64,000 nucleotides of DNA, taken from contig NC_016943.1 of NCBI RefSeq assembly GCF_000284015.1, forward strand, positions 4,195,541-4,259,540, given 5' to 3'. The notes under the pieces are model-generated. The model was not told the DNA's origin, made no database searches, and saw nothing but the letters and a program-made list of their open reading frames with translations. The position numbers and the translations under genes were made by a program. The number at the start of each line of letters is the position of its first letter. Within the stretch, counting starts at the first letter, position 1. The DNA comes from Blastococcus saxobsidens DD2 (GTDB taxonomy: Bacteria; Actinomycetota; Actinomycetes; Mycobacteriales; Geodermatophilaceae). Below are positions 17,466-26,039 of the stretch, in pieces.

Positions 17466-18122
17466 ATGGGATGGATGGGCCCGGTCGCCGACGGCCAGGA
17501 GCACGAGGGCTGGGTGGTGCCGGTGTTCGCCGACGGCGCGCAAGGCCCCGGCGCCAGCAGCGCCCGCGGTGTTCTGGTGGCCCGCGGGCCCGACGACGGG
17601 CCCTGCAACGGCGACCGGGTGCGGCTGACCTACCGCGACGGCTGCACCGCCGAAGGCGTCTGGTCCGACGGCACGGTTCTCCCCGGCGACGGGATCGTGC
17701 ACGCCTACACCAGCGACGAGGATGGCCTGGAGGTGGTCGACCAGGCCGAGGAGTGGCGCCCCGACGCCGCGGTCGTCGGCTGGGTCGCCGGCTGCACTTG
17801 CGGCTGGCGCGGCACCCCCTGGACCCGCGTACCACCGGAGCTGGCCGACCCCGCGGTGCGGCGGCTGGCCACCGCTGGCCCGTGGGCCGATCTGGAGGCT
17901 GCCGACGAGAACCGGGTGAGACAGGAATGGCGCCGGCACATCGCCGGATGGCAAGCCCTCGAAGACGTCGAGGTGGCCGCCGCCCGGCAGGCCGCCGCCG
18001 CCCGCGCGCTGGACGAGGCGGTGCGCGCCGCAGTCGCGGCCGGGGCCTCGTGGGCCGACATCGGCCGGGCCGCCGGCATGACCGGCCGGTCGGCCACCGA
18101 GCGGTGGTCCGCCCGTGGCTGA
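17466..18122 (+). CDS. Hypothetical protein with C-terminal HTH-like segment
   Basis: 218 residues, not recognised. The start ATG follows GAGAGGAGGAGCG, a strong ribosome site. The N-terminal part (residues 1-90) is acidic, GVW/GDG-rich and looks like a small beta domain. A CTCGWRGTPW segment near residue 105 is present. The C-terminal 60 residues are Ala-rich helices ending in AAGASWADIGRAAGMTGRSA, which resembles the HTH of actinobacterial plasmid proteins. The stop overlaps the next gene start (8 bp), so the two are coupled. Confidence 0.6.
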   Translation: MGWMGPVADGQEHEGWVVPVFADGAQGPGASSARGVLVARGPDDGPCNGDRVRLTYRDGCTAEGVWSDGTVLPGDGIVHAYTSDEDGLEVVDQAEEWRPDAAVVGWVAGCTCGWRGTPWTRVPPELADPAVRRLATAGPWADLEAADENRVRQEWRRHIAGWQALEDVEVAAARQAAAARALDEAVRAAVAAGASWADIGRAAGMTGRSATERWSARG

Positions 18123-18790
18123 GCAGGCGACCGGCCCCCACGGCTCGAGCGAGGAGACCCCGCCGGGGCAGCGCACCGTGCTGGTCGTCGACCTCGACGG
18201 CGAGCCGCTGGCGCCGCTGCGCGCCCTGGAGGAGATCCTGCTGTGCCTGGGCACGTGGGAGGACGACGACCGGCGGGATCCGGGCGCCGGCACGGAGCCG
18301 CTGCGGTTGCCGGCGCCGCTGGCCGGCCGGGTCGCCCTCGCCGCCGTGCAGCGCCTGCTCAGCGCCCTCGCGCCCACCCAGTCCCGGGGGCCCGGCCCGT
18401 GTGTGGCCGGCTGCTCGCCCCGGACGGCCGCTACGAGCACGCGCCGCTGACCGCGCTCATCCTGCCCGCCGCCGACATCGACCTCTTGTGCGGAACCGCC
18501 GCCGCCCTCGGCCACCCTGGGCTGGGTCCCGACATCGCCGAGCTGGTCGACGCCGACGCCGTGCCGCTCCCCAGCGGCCACCGCCGGACCGAGCCCACCA
18601 AGCTGGTCTCGCTTCTCGCACGGCTGGCCGGTCTGCTCCGACCTCTCCCCCACCGACGACACCCGACTGCTCACCGCCCGACTGCTGACCACCCCGCCCG
18701 GCACCGACTGCGTGCTCAGCGATGCCGAGGAAGCCGCCCACGCCCGCACCGCCGACCGCATGAACCACATGTGGGGGCACCCATTCCCCC
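18115..18790 (+). pseudogene. Hypothetical gene with two compensating frameshifts
   Basis: The frame starting MAEQATGPHGSSEETPPGQR looks coding to about 18400. Coding-like sequence then continues in another frame (APDGRYEHAPLTALILPAAD) to about 18620, and returns to the first frame (CSDLSPTDDTRLLTARLLTT, then AEEAAHARTADRMNHMWG). Read together these give a protein of about 220 residues. Either the gene is decayed or the assembly has two indels. The family is not recognised. It is coupled to the preceding hypothetical gene and ends at direct repeat copy 2. Confidence 0.5.
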
Positions 18791-18949
18791 GGCCCGTCCG
18801 GCACAGAGCGCTGCTCAGGGGTCGGGAGGAGCCGGCGCCGAAGACCCTACTTTGAGCTGCCGGACGGGTCGGGGGATCAGCAAGCACAGCCCCGCAAGGC
18901 CGACCTTTTCGACGACGCAGCCGGCGCCACGCGCAGCGTGGCCCGAAGG
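18779..18949. repeat. Direct repeat copy 2 (shorter form)
   Basis: The same orientation and ends as the copy at 16087-16340, without the internal hairpin block. It keeps CTGCCGGACGGGTCGGGG and the CCACGCGCAGCGTGG palindrome. Confidence 0.75.
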
Positions 18950-19234
18950 AGCTTCTGTCCGCAAGGCCAGACCATGACACCACGGGGATCGGGGCGTGCG
19001 CCGACCGGACCGCCAGCCTCCCCACCACGCCACAGGAGCGCGGACGGACTGATCGCCACCCCGTGAGCGGGCCGCGGAGGCGAGGCAGGCTGCGTCAGCG
19101 TCCCCCTGGTTATTGAGCGAGAACGGGGTCGGCGGCGATTCGGGCGCCTGCTCGTTCGACGGCGTTGCGCACTCCGCTTCGGCGCCTGCGATGACCGCGC
19201 TGATGACGGCCCGGTGAGGACACCCGGGGTGCTC
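18950..19234. other. Intergenic, no gene supported
   Basis: Between the second direct repeat and the GNAT gene. Short frames occur on both strands, but none has a ribosome site or family signal. Confidence 0.5.
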
Positions 19235-19783
19235 TCAACCGATTCGGGTGAGCGGCAACCGGTAGGTCAGCCACGGGACGGCACCGGCGAGGTCACGCGC
19301 CGGGTCGGTGAGCTGCCAGCCGTGGTGGTCCAGGAACCGGCGGGCCGGCACATTATCATCGCGAACCGTCGACCAGGCCTCCTCTTCGCCGGTGTGACGC
19401 CACCAGCGCAGGGCCGCCGCGTGCAGGGCGCTGCCGATGTAACGGCGCCGGCGAGTCGGTAGCACGTGCAGCTGGCAGAGCTCGCCGACCGCGCGGCCGT
19501 CCGCTTCGGCCTTCCGCGACGGTGGCCCCAGCAACGCAAACCCGACCGGCTTCCTCCACAGCTCCGCGTACAGCAGGACGTGCCGGGGAGAACGGACGGA
19601 CTCGATGTAGGCAACCAGCCGGTCGGCGTAGGAGCCGGGATGCTCCTTGACGCGTCCGGTCGCGCGCACCGAGGCTGCGACGCTGGCCCCGTGCAGGGCC
19701 GCGACCCTCGGCGCGTCGACATCTGCGGCCGGGCGTATTCGCAGCACCGGCTGCAGAGAACCGGGACCGTCCTGCCGTGGCAT
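19235..19783 (-). CDS. GNAT-family N-acetyltransferase
   Basis: A 182-residue acetyltransferase moving an acetyl group from acetyl-CoA to an amine. The core strands and acetyl-CoA loop are seen in ELCQLHVLPTRRRRYIGSAL, a version of the V-x-x-x-x-R/Q-x-x-G-x-A/S motif. Further downstream AWSTVRDDNVPARRFLDHHG fits the N-A-x-x-x-Y/F motif. The frame continues upstream through a tandem repeat, so the ATG just after the repeat was chosen. The acceptor is unknown. It stands alone among plasmid-like small genes. Confidence 0.82.
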   Translation of the reverse strand: MPRQDGPGSLQPVLRIRPAADVDAPRVAALHGASVAASVRATGRVKEHPGSYADRLVAYIESVRSPRHVLLYAELWRKPVGFALLGPPSRKAEADGRAVGELCQLHVLPTRRRRYIGSALHAAALRWWRHTGEEEAWSTVRDDNVPARRFLDHHGWQLTDPARDLAGAVPWLTYRLPLTRIG

Positions 19784-19791
19784 CGCACTCA

Positions 19792-19864
19792 CACCATCCG
19801 CATCGCCGGGCACCATCCGCATCGCCGGGATAACCGCATCGCCGGGCACCATCCGCATCGCCGG
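19792..19864. repeat. Short tandem repeat upstream of the GNAT gene
   Basis: The unit CACCATCCGCATCGCCGGG occurs twice in a row, then a 17-bp variant, then once more, about 3.8 units in all. It sits directly before the chosen GNAT start, where a promoter or 5' leader should be, so copy number could affect expression. It has no spacers and is not CRISPR. Confidence 0.8.
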
Positions 19865-20273
19865 CCGAGGTGGTGCCGACCGATGGGCGAGAACGCCGTC
19901 GTACCCCGTCACGGAACCGGTGACCCGTGGCGAGTCGACGAAGTTCGGCCACCCACGTCATCCGGCAACAACCGACACCGTCACCACGGCTACCCGCCGC
20001 CGCTCGTCGCCCCCTTCCTCCTTGCGCGTGGCGACATCGTCAGCCCCTCGGTTCCGCCGACGGTCTCTGGTGCTGCGTGATCGAAGGCCGTGGATCTGCC
20101 TGGATCTGGCCGCGGAGTGCACCGCCCGGATGTCCGACGCCCTCGCCGACATGTCTGGGCGCACCGGGCGGGGCGCTGACGTCGCACGCCGTCGTCCTCG
20201 CCCGGCACGCGAGCGGCCGATCGGGCAGCGCCCGGTCATCGCCTTCCGTGCCCTGGCGCTGGATCCGGCTGTG
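19865..20273. other. Intergenic, no gene supported
   Basis: Arg/Pro-rich frames run on both strands with no family signal or ribosome site. Confidence 0.5.
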
Positions 20274-20453
20274 TCACTCGGCCGGCCGACAGTCCGCGGT
20301 CACCGTCCACTCGAGCGTCACGTGCCCGTGGGCGTCGCGCCGCTTCATCGGACCCACGACGATCAGCGTCTGCCAGTCGGGCATCCCGTCCTCGGCGCAG
20401 CTCTGAGAGTCGAGGGCGTCCCAAGGCAAGGTAAGCGTCGGCCGGACCTGCAT
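20274..20453 (-). CDS. Small hypothetical protein
   Basis: A 59-residue frame beginning MQVRPTLTLPWDALDSQSC, with residues PDWQTLIVVGPMKRRDAHGH and a final beta-strand-like VTLEWTVTAD. Amino-acid composition is protein-like, unlike the Arg-rich shadow frames around it. The ribosome site is weak; an in-frame TTG lies two codons upstream. The family is not recognised. Confidence 0.4.
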   Translation of the reverse strand: MQVRPTLTLPWDALDSQSCAEDGMPDWQTLIVVGPMKRRDAHGHVTLEWTVTADCRPAE

Positions 20454-20856
20454 GGGCAAGAGTGGCTCCGATGCCGGCGACGCCGGAACGGCGGCGGAGA
20501 CAAGCTCATCCCGGCGAGTGAGGAGCGTGCAGCCCCCGGGGCCGGCTTCCCGACCCAGGGCTGCTTGCCGAGGGCTACTACCCCGCCGTCTCGATCCCCG
20601 ACTCCGACCGTGCAGCAGTCCTGCCGCCGTGTTGCGCGGCGGGGCGCGGCTGCACGCTGAACTGCGGTGTCGACTCCCAGGTGGATGTCGCCAGCTCCTG
20701 CAGTCGACTTTTTAGGCAGTGGAACCTTGCAGAGCCTCGGCTGGCGATCGGAAGGATGCGCAGATCACGAAAGATAACGGGGGGGTCTCGACAGCTCGCG
20801 GCGGTCAGGCCACCATGTGCGGGAATCTCTTCTGACTTCCCCTCAAGGAGAACTGC
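20454..20856. other. Intergenic, no gene supported
   Basis: About 400 bp with no convincing coding frame. It carries the upstream region of the short GTG-start gene that follows. Confidence 0.5.
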
Positions 20857-21021
20857 GTGTCCGACTGGACCGATGCCGAGGAGCTCTCCGGCCGCAAGGC
20901 GTTCGACATGTGGCGCTTCACAGGGGCGAAGACGGCGATCTCCTGGGATTGGGCGGACATGGCTAGGCGTGAGAAGCGCCAGTGGATCGACCGCGCTAGG
21001 GAGTCGGAAAGGGCCGCATAG
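20857..21021 (+). CDS. Small hypothetical protein (54 residues, GTG start)
   Basis: It begins VSDWTDAEELSGRKAFDMWR and ends in a charged helix (DMARREKRQWIDRARESERA). The ribosome site AAGGAGAACTGC lies at ideal spacing before GTG. Charged and aromatic composition fits a small soluble helical protein of a plasmid or prophage. The family is not recognised. It is too short for ordinary gene calling. Confidence 0.6.
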   Translation: MSDWTDAEELSGRKAFDMWRFTGAKTAISWDWADMARREKRQWIDRARESERAA

Positions 21022-21067
21022 AGCTTCACCTTCCTCTAGGTTGCCCACCCGCCAGTGGCGTCGCGCC

Positions 21068-21325
21068 CTACATGCGCGCGCTCGGCGGGTCCCGGTAGCT
21101 GCCCACCGCTGGCCCGCCGGGATCGACCCACCGGAACCCGGGACACGGGCAGGGCAGAGCGGTCGCGGGTGAGGAAAACCCACCGATCCGACCGCCACAG
21201 TGGCCGCCGCTGTCGTCGTGCTCCAGGTATCCGTGGGGGCACCCGCGGCAGGCGATCGCCGCCGTCGGTGCGTCGGAGGTCACATCGGCAAGGATATGGG
21301 AGGTGGAGGGCGGCGGCTTTCCCAC
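21068..21325 (-). CDS. Small cysteine-rich hypothetical protein
   Basis: 85 residues from a GTG. The core AIACRGCPHGYLEHDDSGGH, then GGRIGG and PCPCPGFRWVDP, holds paired cysteines and histidines likely to bind zinc. Similar short proteins with C-x-x-C-x-H...PCPCPGF occur widely in actinomycetes, with unknown role (recalled, not searched). No clear ribosome site is seen, and the true start may be an internal GTG. Confidence 0.5.
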   Translation of the reverse strand: MGKPPPSTSHILADVTSDAPTAAIACRGCPHGYLEHDDSGGHCGGRIGGFSSPATALPCPCPGFRWVDPGGPAVGSYRDPPSARM

Positions 21326-21630
21326 ATTGCGAATGGGAAGTTCCGCCCGGGACCAGCGCAGGCCCCGGCAAGATCATGTGATGGACCCTGATCTCAAGAT
21401 CGGGACGGCGGTGAGCGGCCGGCCGACCGTCACCGCCCGGTTCATCCTCTGTCGCCCAATCATCAGGACTGCCACGTGCGCTTCACCGACCGCTGGTGAC
21501 ACAACCCACTGGCGCTGCGTGGAGGTGAAGGAGGACGGCGAGGCCTTCGCGTGAACATCCTCACGGCAGATCAGATCTCACTGGTGATGAACGTCTACCA
21601 CGACTCCCTGTCGCTGACACCGACCGTCTT
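21326..21630. other. Intergenic, no gene supported
   Basis: A frame from ATG 21381 ends HWRCVEVKEDGEAFA but lacks a ribosome site, so no gene is called. Confidence 0.4.
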
Positions 21631-22044
21631 GTGATCATCAACCCTGCCATGCCCAGCGGCGACGCGACTGGCACGGTCAACGAGCGCCCACGGACTGCCG
21701 ATAGAGAACGCGTGAAGTGGAACCACGCGCAGCCAGGCTCAGCAGCTGCCTCCCGAGCGCGACACCGTGCCCCTGAGCCAGAGCCTGACCTTGATGACGT
21801 CGATGAGCTGACCGACACCGTGGCGATCTCACCGCTCGGCCTGTCGTACGGCCAGCACGCCGCGAGCACGCCGGGCCTGCCGGAGCTGCGGCCACGGACC
21901 GGCCTCCGCGCGGCACCCCTCGTGGACGATGCGGCCGCAGCCGAGTCCGGCGCTGACGCCATTGCCACTGGCCCGCGGCCAGCCACCGGTCGCATTGCGC
22001 GTGTGCTCGCCGGTCGTTTGCGCCCCTGGCAGCGATCGGCCTGA
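21631..22044 (+). CDS. Possible hypothetical protein, low confidence
   Basis: A 137-residue frame from GTG. The stretch DLDDVDELTDTVAISPLGLS looks protein-like, while the rest is Ala/Arg/Pro-rich and could be chance. The antisense frame is also open. There is no ribosome site and no recognised domain. Confidence 0.25.
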   Translation: MIINPAMPSGDATGTVNERPRTADRERVKWNHAQPGSAAASRARHRAPEPEPDLDDVDELTDTVAISPLGLSYGQHAASTPGLPELRPRTGLRAAPLVDDAAAAESGADAIATGPRPATGRIARVLAGRLRPWQRSA

Positions 22045-22067
22045 CTACCGATTGCGTCGCGCATCGG

Positions 22068-22391
22068 TCACGAGTGCTCGGGGCGCCAGACGATCGTCAC
22101 CCGGGCCGCGCCCCCGAATCCGGCGGCGATCGTGATGGCCACAGCTCCCCGGCGCACCGCGTCGCAGGCGACCTCCGAGGCGTCGCACAAGTCCTCCACG
22201 GGATGATGCTCAATGCGGGTGGCTCGCTCGGGCGGGAACGTCCTCACCAGCTCACAGATGCTCACGCGGCAGTCGTTGTGGCAGTCGAACTCGATGGGGC
22301 CCCTGAACCGACCGACCTCGCTCCAACCAACCGCCGCTGTGTCCCCGCAGCGGGGACACGGCTCCCAGGTGATCCACTGACTCTCGATCAT
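22068..22391 (-). CDS. Small hypothetical protein with zinc-ribbon N-terminus
   Basis: 107 residues beginning MIESQWITWEPCPRCGDTAA. The CPRCG pair and a later FDCHNDCRVSIC suggest one zinc site of four cysteines. The C-terminus is a beta-rich stretch (AVAITIAAGFGGAARVTIVW). A GGGGTGGGGTGGCG ribosome-like tract precedes the ATG. The family and role are not recognised. Confidence 0.55.
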   Translation of the reverse strand: MIESQWITWEPCPRCGDTAAVGWSEVGRFRGPIEFDCHNDCRVSICELVRTFPPERATRIEHHPVEDLCDASEVACDAVRRGAVAITIAAGFGGAARVTIVWRPEHS

Positions 22392-22723
22392 CGCCACCCC
22401 ACCCCCTGTGGCCCGCCTCGTCGGCTGTCGCCCTACCCGTCAGCCCAAGCGGGACACCTTCGGTGGTCACTCGATTGGTGGGCCACCGAGCACCGCGTAA
22501 CCGTTGGCCAGGATCGGGCCCCGGCGCCCCCGTCGCTGGATGAGCCTTCGCTCGCCAAACTTCCGGAACGGTCATCGACCTATCCCGGGGTCAACCCTGG
22601 TCCGCATGGAGTCCGCAGATAGTCCGCGGGACGTCCACAACTGGCCGTCGTCCGCCAACGGCTGCCCATACCTGTAAGCGCAGGTCATAGGGCAGGTTAT
22701 GAGAATCCGTGCAGGTCAACGGT
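22392..22723. other. Intergenic, no gene supported
   Basis: No coding frame with support. The segment between the two small minus-strand genes shows no strong repeat or tRNA-like structure. Confidence 0.5.
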
Positions 22724-22966
22724 TCACCCGGAGGTAATGTCCGGGATCACGGCGTCCGGCGGCGAGCGGCCGGGTATCGTCGCGTTGGCGAAGGGCGTGC
22801 TTATGTCGACCCGCCGTCCGGACTTCCGAAGCATCCGCTCGACCAGGTCGGTCAGTTCGCCGAACGCGAGGATCGTCGACGTGAGCTGGCTGCGGTCGCG
22901 CCGGGCGATGAACACCCGGTCAGGCCCGGTAACCCAGAACGGCGGCGACGCCACGCTGCGAAGCAT
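22724..22966 (-). CDS. Small hypothetical protein
   Basis: 80 residues starting MLRSVASPPFWVTGPDRVFI. An amphipathic helix TILAFGELTDLVERMLRKSG and a C-terminal PDAVIPDITSG follow. A GGTGGGG tract precedes the ATG. A longer upstream frame is open but not protein-like. The family is not recognised. Confidence 0.45.
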   Translation of the reverse strand: MLRSVASPPFWVTGPDRVFIARRDRSQLTSTILAFGELTDLVERMLRKSGRRVDISTPFANATIPGRSPPDAVIPDITSG

Positions 22967-23335
22967 TGCCCCACCGTGGGACTGGGCAGCCCTGGAGTTC
23001 TGATCCACACTGCCAGAGGGGCTTGCCTGTATTCGCGGTGGTCCGCAGCAGTCCGTTACGCAGGTCAAACGGCTGCCACGTCGTCCGTGGACCGCTATGG
23101 ACGACCCTGAACGCGGCAGTTTGGCCACCATCGTGGCACCAAGCAGAAGCCGGTAGGCTGTCGAAGATCAACGACCTTTTTCGACTTGCGGTCGGCGATG
23201 AACGAGACGGCGGGCACACCGCAGGTCCCTCCGAGCGCCAGCACGAAGCCCCAGCCGCCAAACTGGCCTGCGCGGCCGCAGTCGATGGCACCATCTCGAC
23301 GTGAGCGGGCCGCCAACCCGCAAAAGGCGGAAGTG
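22967..23335. other. Intergenic upstream of the biotin-block ligase
   Basis: No supported gene. The ligase frame is open through part of this stretch, but the composition is not coding-like. No recognisable BirA or BioQ operator was found. Confidence 0.45.
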
Positions 23336-24367
23336 ATGACGACGGACCCGGTGGACGTCCTCGGCACCGTTGACCCGGTCGCGTCGGTTCTGTCCGCCTA
23401 CGCCGATGGGCGGCGTATCTGCCTGGTGACGTCGGGGACCACCGCACGGCCGCGGTCGGTGGTCCGCACCGCCGCGTCCTGGGTCGAGTCATTTCCCGCG
23501 GTGTCGCAGCTGACCGGCATCGCGGCGGACTCGCGGGTGTGGGTGCCCGGCCCGCTCGGGGCGTCGATGAATCTGTTCGCGGCAGCACACGCCCGGTTCG
23601 TCGGCGCGGACGTCGTCCCGGCCTCTGCCGGCGCGAGCCACGGACTTCTGACGCCGATGGCGCTCATCGGTGCTCTCGACGACGGAGTCGATGTCGCCGG
23701 AATGCATCTCGTCGTCGCAGGTGACCGGCTGACTCGCACGGTGGCCCGCCGGGCCACTGCGGCGGGAGCTCGCGTGAGCCACTACTACGGCGCGGCGGAG
23801 TTGTCCTTCGTCGCCTGGGGCTCCGATGAGGAGGATTTGCGCCTTTTCCCCGATGTCGAACTGGAGATCCGCGACGGCGTGATCTGGACTCGGTCACCGT
23901 TCTTGTCTCACGGCTACCTCGCCCCGGGAGGACCGTTCACCATCGCTCCGGACGGGTTCGCCACGGTTGGGGACCACGGTCGCCTCACCAACGGCGTGCT
24001 TACCGTGGTCGGGCGCGACGGGAGGGCGGTGGTGACCGGTGGTGCCACCGTGCTGGTGGACGACGTCGAAGAGGTTCTCCGCTGGGTCGGTGGCGGCGAC
24101 GTGGTGGTGGTCGGGGTCGCGCACCCCCGGCTCGGGCAGATGGTCGCTGCGGTCTTCACCGATCCAGTGGCACTGACCGCGGCCCGAGATGCGGCGCCGG
24201 GGGAGCTCACCCCAGCGCAGCGCCCGCGGTTGTGGTTCCACCTGCCCCGATGGCCGCAGACGGCAGCCGGAAAGGTGGACCGGGCCGCGATTGCCGCGCT
24301 AGCCGACGCCGGCGCGTTGAGGCCGGTGCCACGCACGGGGGGCGCCTCGTCGGGGGCGGGCGCGTGA
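23336..24367 (+). CDS. Short AMP-forming acyl-CoA ligase of the biotin block (YhfT-like)
   Basis: A 343-residue ANL-family ligase, shorter than usual (about 500) because the N-terminal lobe is reduced. The P-loop is LVTSGTTARPRSVVRT, followed by SHYYGAAELSFVAWG, GDHGRLTNGVLTVVGRDGRA and the terminal RWPQTAAGKVDRAAI with the catalytic lysine. A frame extending 150 bp upstream is non-coding in character, so the ATG after GGCGGAAGTG was chosen. Its stop overlaps the thiolase start (GTGA). Together with the facing bioY genes it matches the B. subtilis yhfU-yhfT-yhfS set, which is BirA-controlled. A role in making or salvaging a biotin-precursor acyl chain is possible but unproven. Confidence 0.82.
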   Translation: MTTDPVDVLGTVDPVASVLSAYADGRRICLVTSGTTARPRSVVRTAASWVESFPAVSQLTGIAADSRVWVPGPLGASMNLFAAAHARFVGADVVPASAGASHGLLTPMALIGALDDGVDVAGMHLVVAGDRLTRTVARRATAAGARVSHYYGAAELSFVAWGSDEEDLRLFPDVELEIRDGVIWTRSPFLSHGYLAPGGPFTIAPDGFATVGDHGRLTNGVLTVVGRDGRAVVTGGATVLVDDVEEVLRWVGGGDVVVVGVAHPRLGQMVAAVFTDPVALTAARDAAPGELTPAQRPRLWFHLPRWPQTAAGKVDRAAIAALADAGALRPVPRTGGASSGAGA

Positions 24368-25497
24368 GGGAGTTACCGGTGATCGTCGCGGCAATGCGCA
24401 GCCCGATCGGGACCGCGGGTCGCTCGCTCGCGACCGTGGCCGCCGCCGAGCTCGCTGCGCCCGTCCTGGCGGCCGTGGTGCGGCAGCTGCCCGACGGGAC
24501 AGAGCTGAGTGAGGTCGTGCTGGGCAACTGCATGGGGCCGGGCGGAAACGTCGCCCGGGTGGCGGCGCTGCAGGCCGGCCTGCCGCAGACGCTGCCGGCC
24601 CTGACGGTGGACCGGCAGTGTGCGAGCGGACTGGCCGCGATCGTGCTCGGCGCCGGCATCGTGGCCGCCGAACCGGGCGTGGTGCTCGCCGGCGGCGTGG
24701 AGTCGGCATCCAGCGCTCCGTGGCGGTTCTGGCCCCCGCCGGTGGACGCCGAGCCGGTGCGCTACGAGCGAGCACCGTTCGCACCGGCGCGCGTGGGGGA
24801 TCCCGACATGGGACCGGCCGCCGATGCCCTCGCCCGTGCTCACGGCATCTCCCGGGAAGAGCACGATGCCTACGCCATGCGCTCGCACGCCCGCGCGATC
24901 GCCACCGTGGAGGCGCACGGATTCGAGCCCGAGATCGTCCCGGTCGCCGGGCTCGCACGTGACGAGCGGCCGCGGACAGGGCGGACCGCGTCGCGCCTGG
25001 CCCGGTTGCGCCCGGCGTTCGGTCCCGACGGCACGCACACGGCCGGCAACTCGTGCGGCATCAACGACGGCTCGGCCGTCGTCGCCGTCACCGACGCCGC
25101 CACGCATCGACGGCTGGGCATGCCCGGCCTGCGCGTGCTCGCCACGGCGACCGCCGGGCACGATCCGAACCTGCCCGGACTCTCGCTCGTCCCGGCCGTC
25201 CGGGTGGCACTGGACCGGTCGGGGCTGACGCTCGACGACGTCGACGTCATCGAGTTCAACGAGGCATTCGCGGGCCAGATGCTGGCCTGCTGCCGGTCTC
25301 TGGGGCTCGACGACCAGCGGGTCTGTCCGCAAGGCGGGGCGTTGGGCCTCGGCCACCCGTGGGCAGCCTCCGGCGCGATCCTCGCGGCCCGCCTGTTCTC
25401 CCAGCTCGTTCGGCAGCGCGCGGGCCGCTACGGTCTTGCCGCCATCGCCGCCGGGGGCGGGCAGGGGGTTGCGATGGTCGTCGAGGCGCTTCCCTGA
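24364..25497 (+). CDS. Thiolase of the biotin block (YhfS-like), second catalytic Cys replaced
   Basis: A 377-residue thiolase-family protein. The nucleophilic cysteine is at residue 86 (DRQCASG), NEAFAGQ is intact, and the histidine lies in LGHPWAASGA at about 331. The C-terminal C-x-G-G-G motif, whose cysteine is the general base in ordinary thiolases, reads AAGGGQG, with Ala at about 362. That suggests altered chemistry or low thiolase activity. The GTG start overlaps the ligase stop by four bases and the two are coupled. It converges with the MOSC gene 15 bp away. Confidence 0.87.
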   Translation: MRELPVIVAAMRSPIGTAGRSLATVAAAELAAPVLAAVVRQLPDGTELSEVVLGNCMGPGGNVARVAALQAGLPQTLPALTVDRQCASGLAAIVLGAGIVAAEPGVVLAGGVESASSAPWRFWPPPVDAEPVRYERAPFAPARVGDPDMGPAADALARAHGISREEHDAYAMRSHARAIATVEAHGFEPEIVPVAGLARDERPRTGRTASRLARLRPAFGPDGTHTAGNSCGINDGSAVVAVTDAATHRRLGMPGLRVLATATAGHDPNLPGLSLVPAVRVALDRSGLTLDDVDVIEFNEAFAGQMLACCRSLGLDDQRVCPQGGALGLGHPWAASGAILAARLFSQLVRQRAGRYGLAAIAAGGGQGVAMVVEALP

Positions 25498-25511
25498 TCG
25501 ACCCGCCGGTG

Positions 25512-26039
25512 TTAGACGTCCCGCGGCACCGGGCGGCCGGTTCCGGTCGGGGCCCCCCGCTCGGCAGCCTCCTCGTCAGTCACCGGCCGGACGAGGTCGC
25601 CCTCGCAGATCCGGGCGCCGACGAACACAGCTGCGTTGATTCCGCCCCGGTAGGCCATCGCCTTGACCAGTCGTACGCCCGTCAACCGCTCCAGGTGCGT
25701 GCACGGCGGGCACCGCTTCATCCCGAACAGCAGTGCCTCACCAACGGCGAACCAGCCGCCGACCAGTTCCGGGAGCGCGAGCCCCGTGGTCACCAGGTTG
25801 CGTCGGGTGGCGCCCGGCACGAGACCGGAACCGGTCTCACGGACCACCGCCGAGACGTCCTCGGCGTCGATCAGCGTCAGCTGTTTCTCCAGGGCTGGAT
25901 AGTCGGCCCAGGTGCCGCCGCCGAGCGCGTAGCGGTCGCCCCGCAGACCGCGACCGGCGAGAAGCTGGGCGTCGAGCACTCGCCGCATCGGTGCCGCGGC
26001 CGCCGGGGTCAGCCAGATCTCGGCGAGCGCGCCGGTCAT
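25512..26039 (-). CDS. MOSC-domain protein
   Basis: A 175-residue MOSC domain (molybdenum cofactor sulfurase C-terminal type, YiiM-like). The family positions GLRGDRYALGGGTW and LTLIDAEDVSAV are present, as is the conserved cysteine region MKRCPPCTHLERLTG. MOSC proteins bind molybdopterin or carry sulfur. It is coupled to the ecfT gene (ATGA overlap), at the end of the biotin-transporter operon. Why a MOSC protein travels with biotin genes is not obvious; a sulfur-handling role is only a guess. Confidence 0.86.
   Translation of the reverse strand: MTGALAEIWLTPAAAAPMRRVLDAQLLAGRGLRGDRYALGGGTWADYPALEKQLTLIDAEDVSAVVRETGSGLVPGATRRNLVTTGLALPELVGGWFAVGEALLFGMKRCPPCTHLERLTGVRLVKAMAYRGGINAAVFVGARICEGDLVRPVTDEEAAERGAPTGTGRPVPRDV

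Noticed and set aside
19792..19864. Short repeats considered as a CRISPR array
   Set aside because: The units are directly adjacent, without unique spacers, and no cas genes are present.
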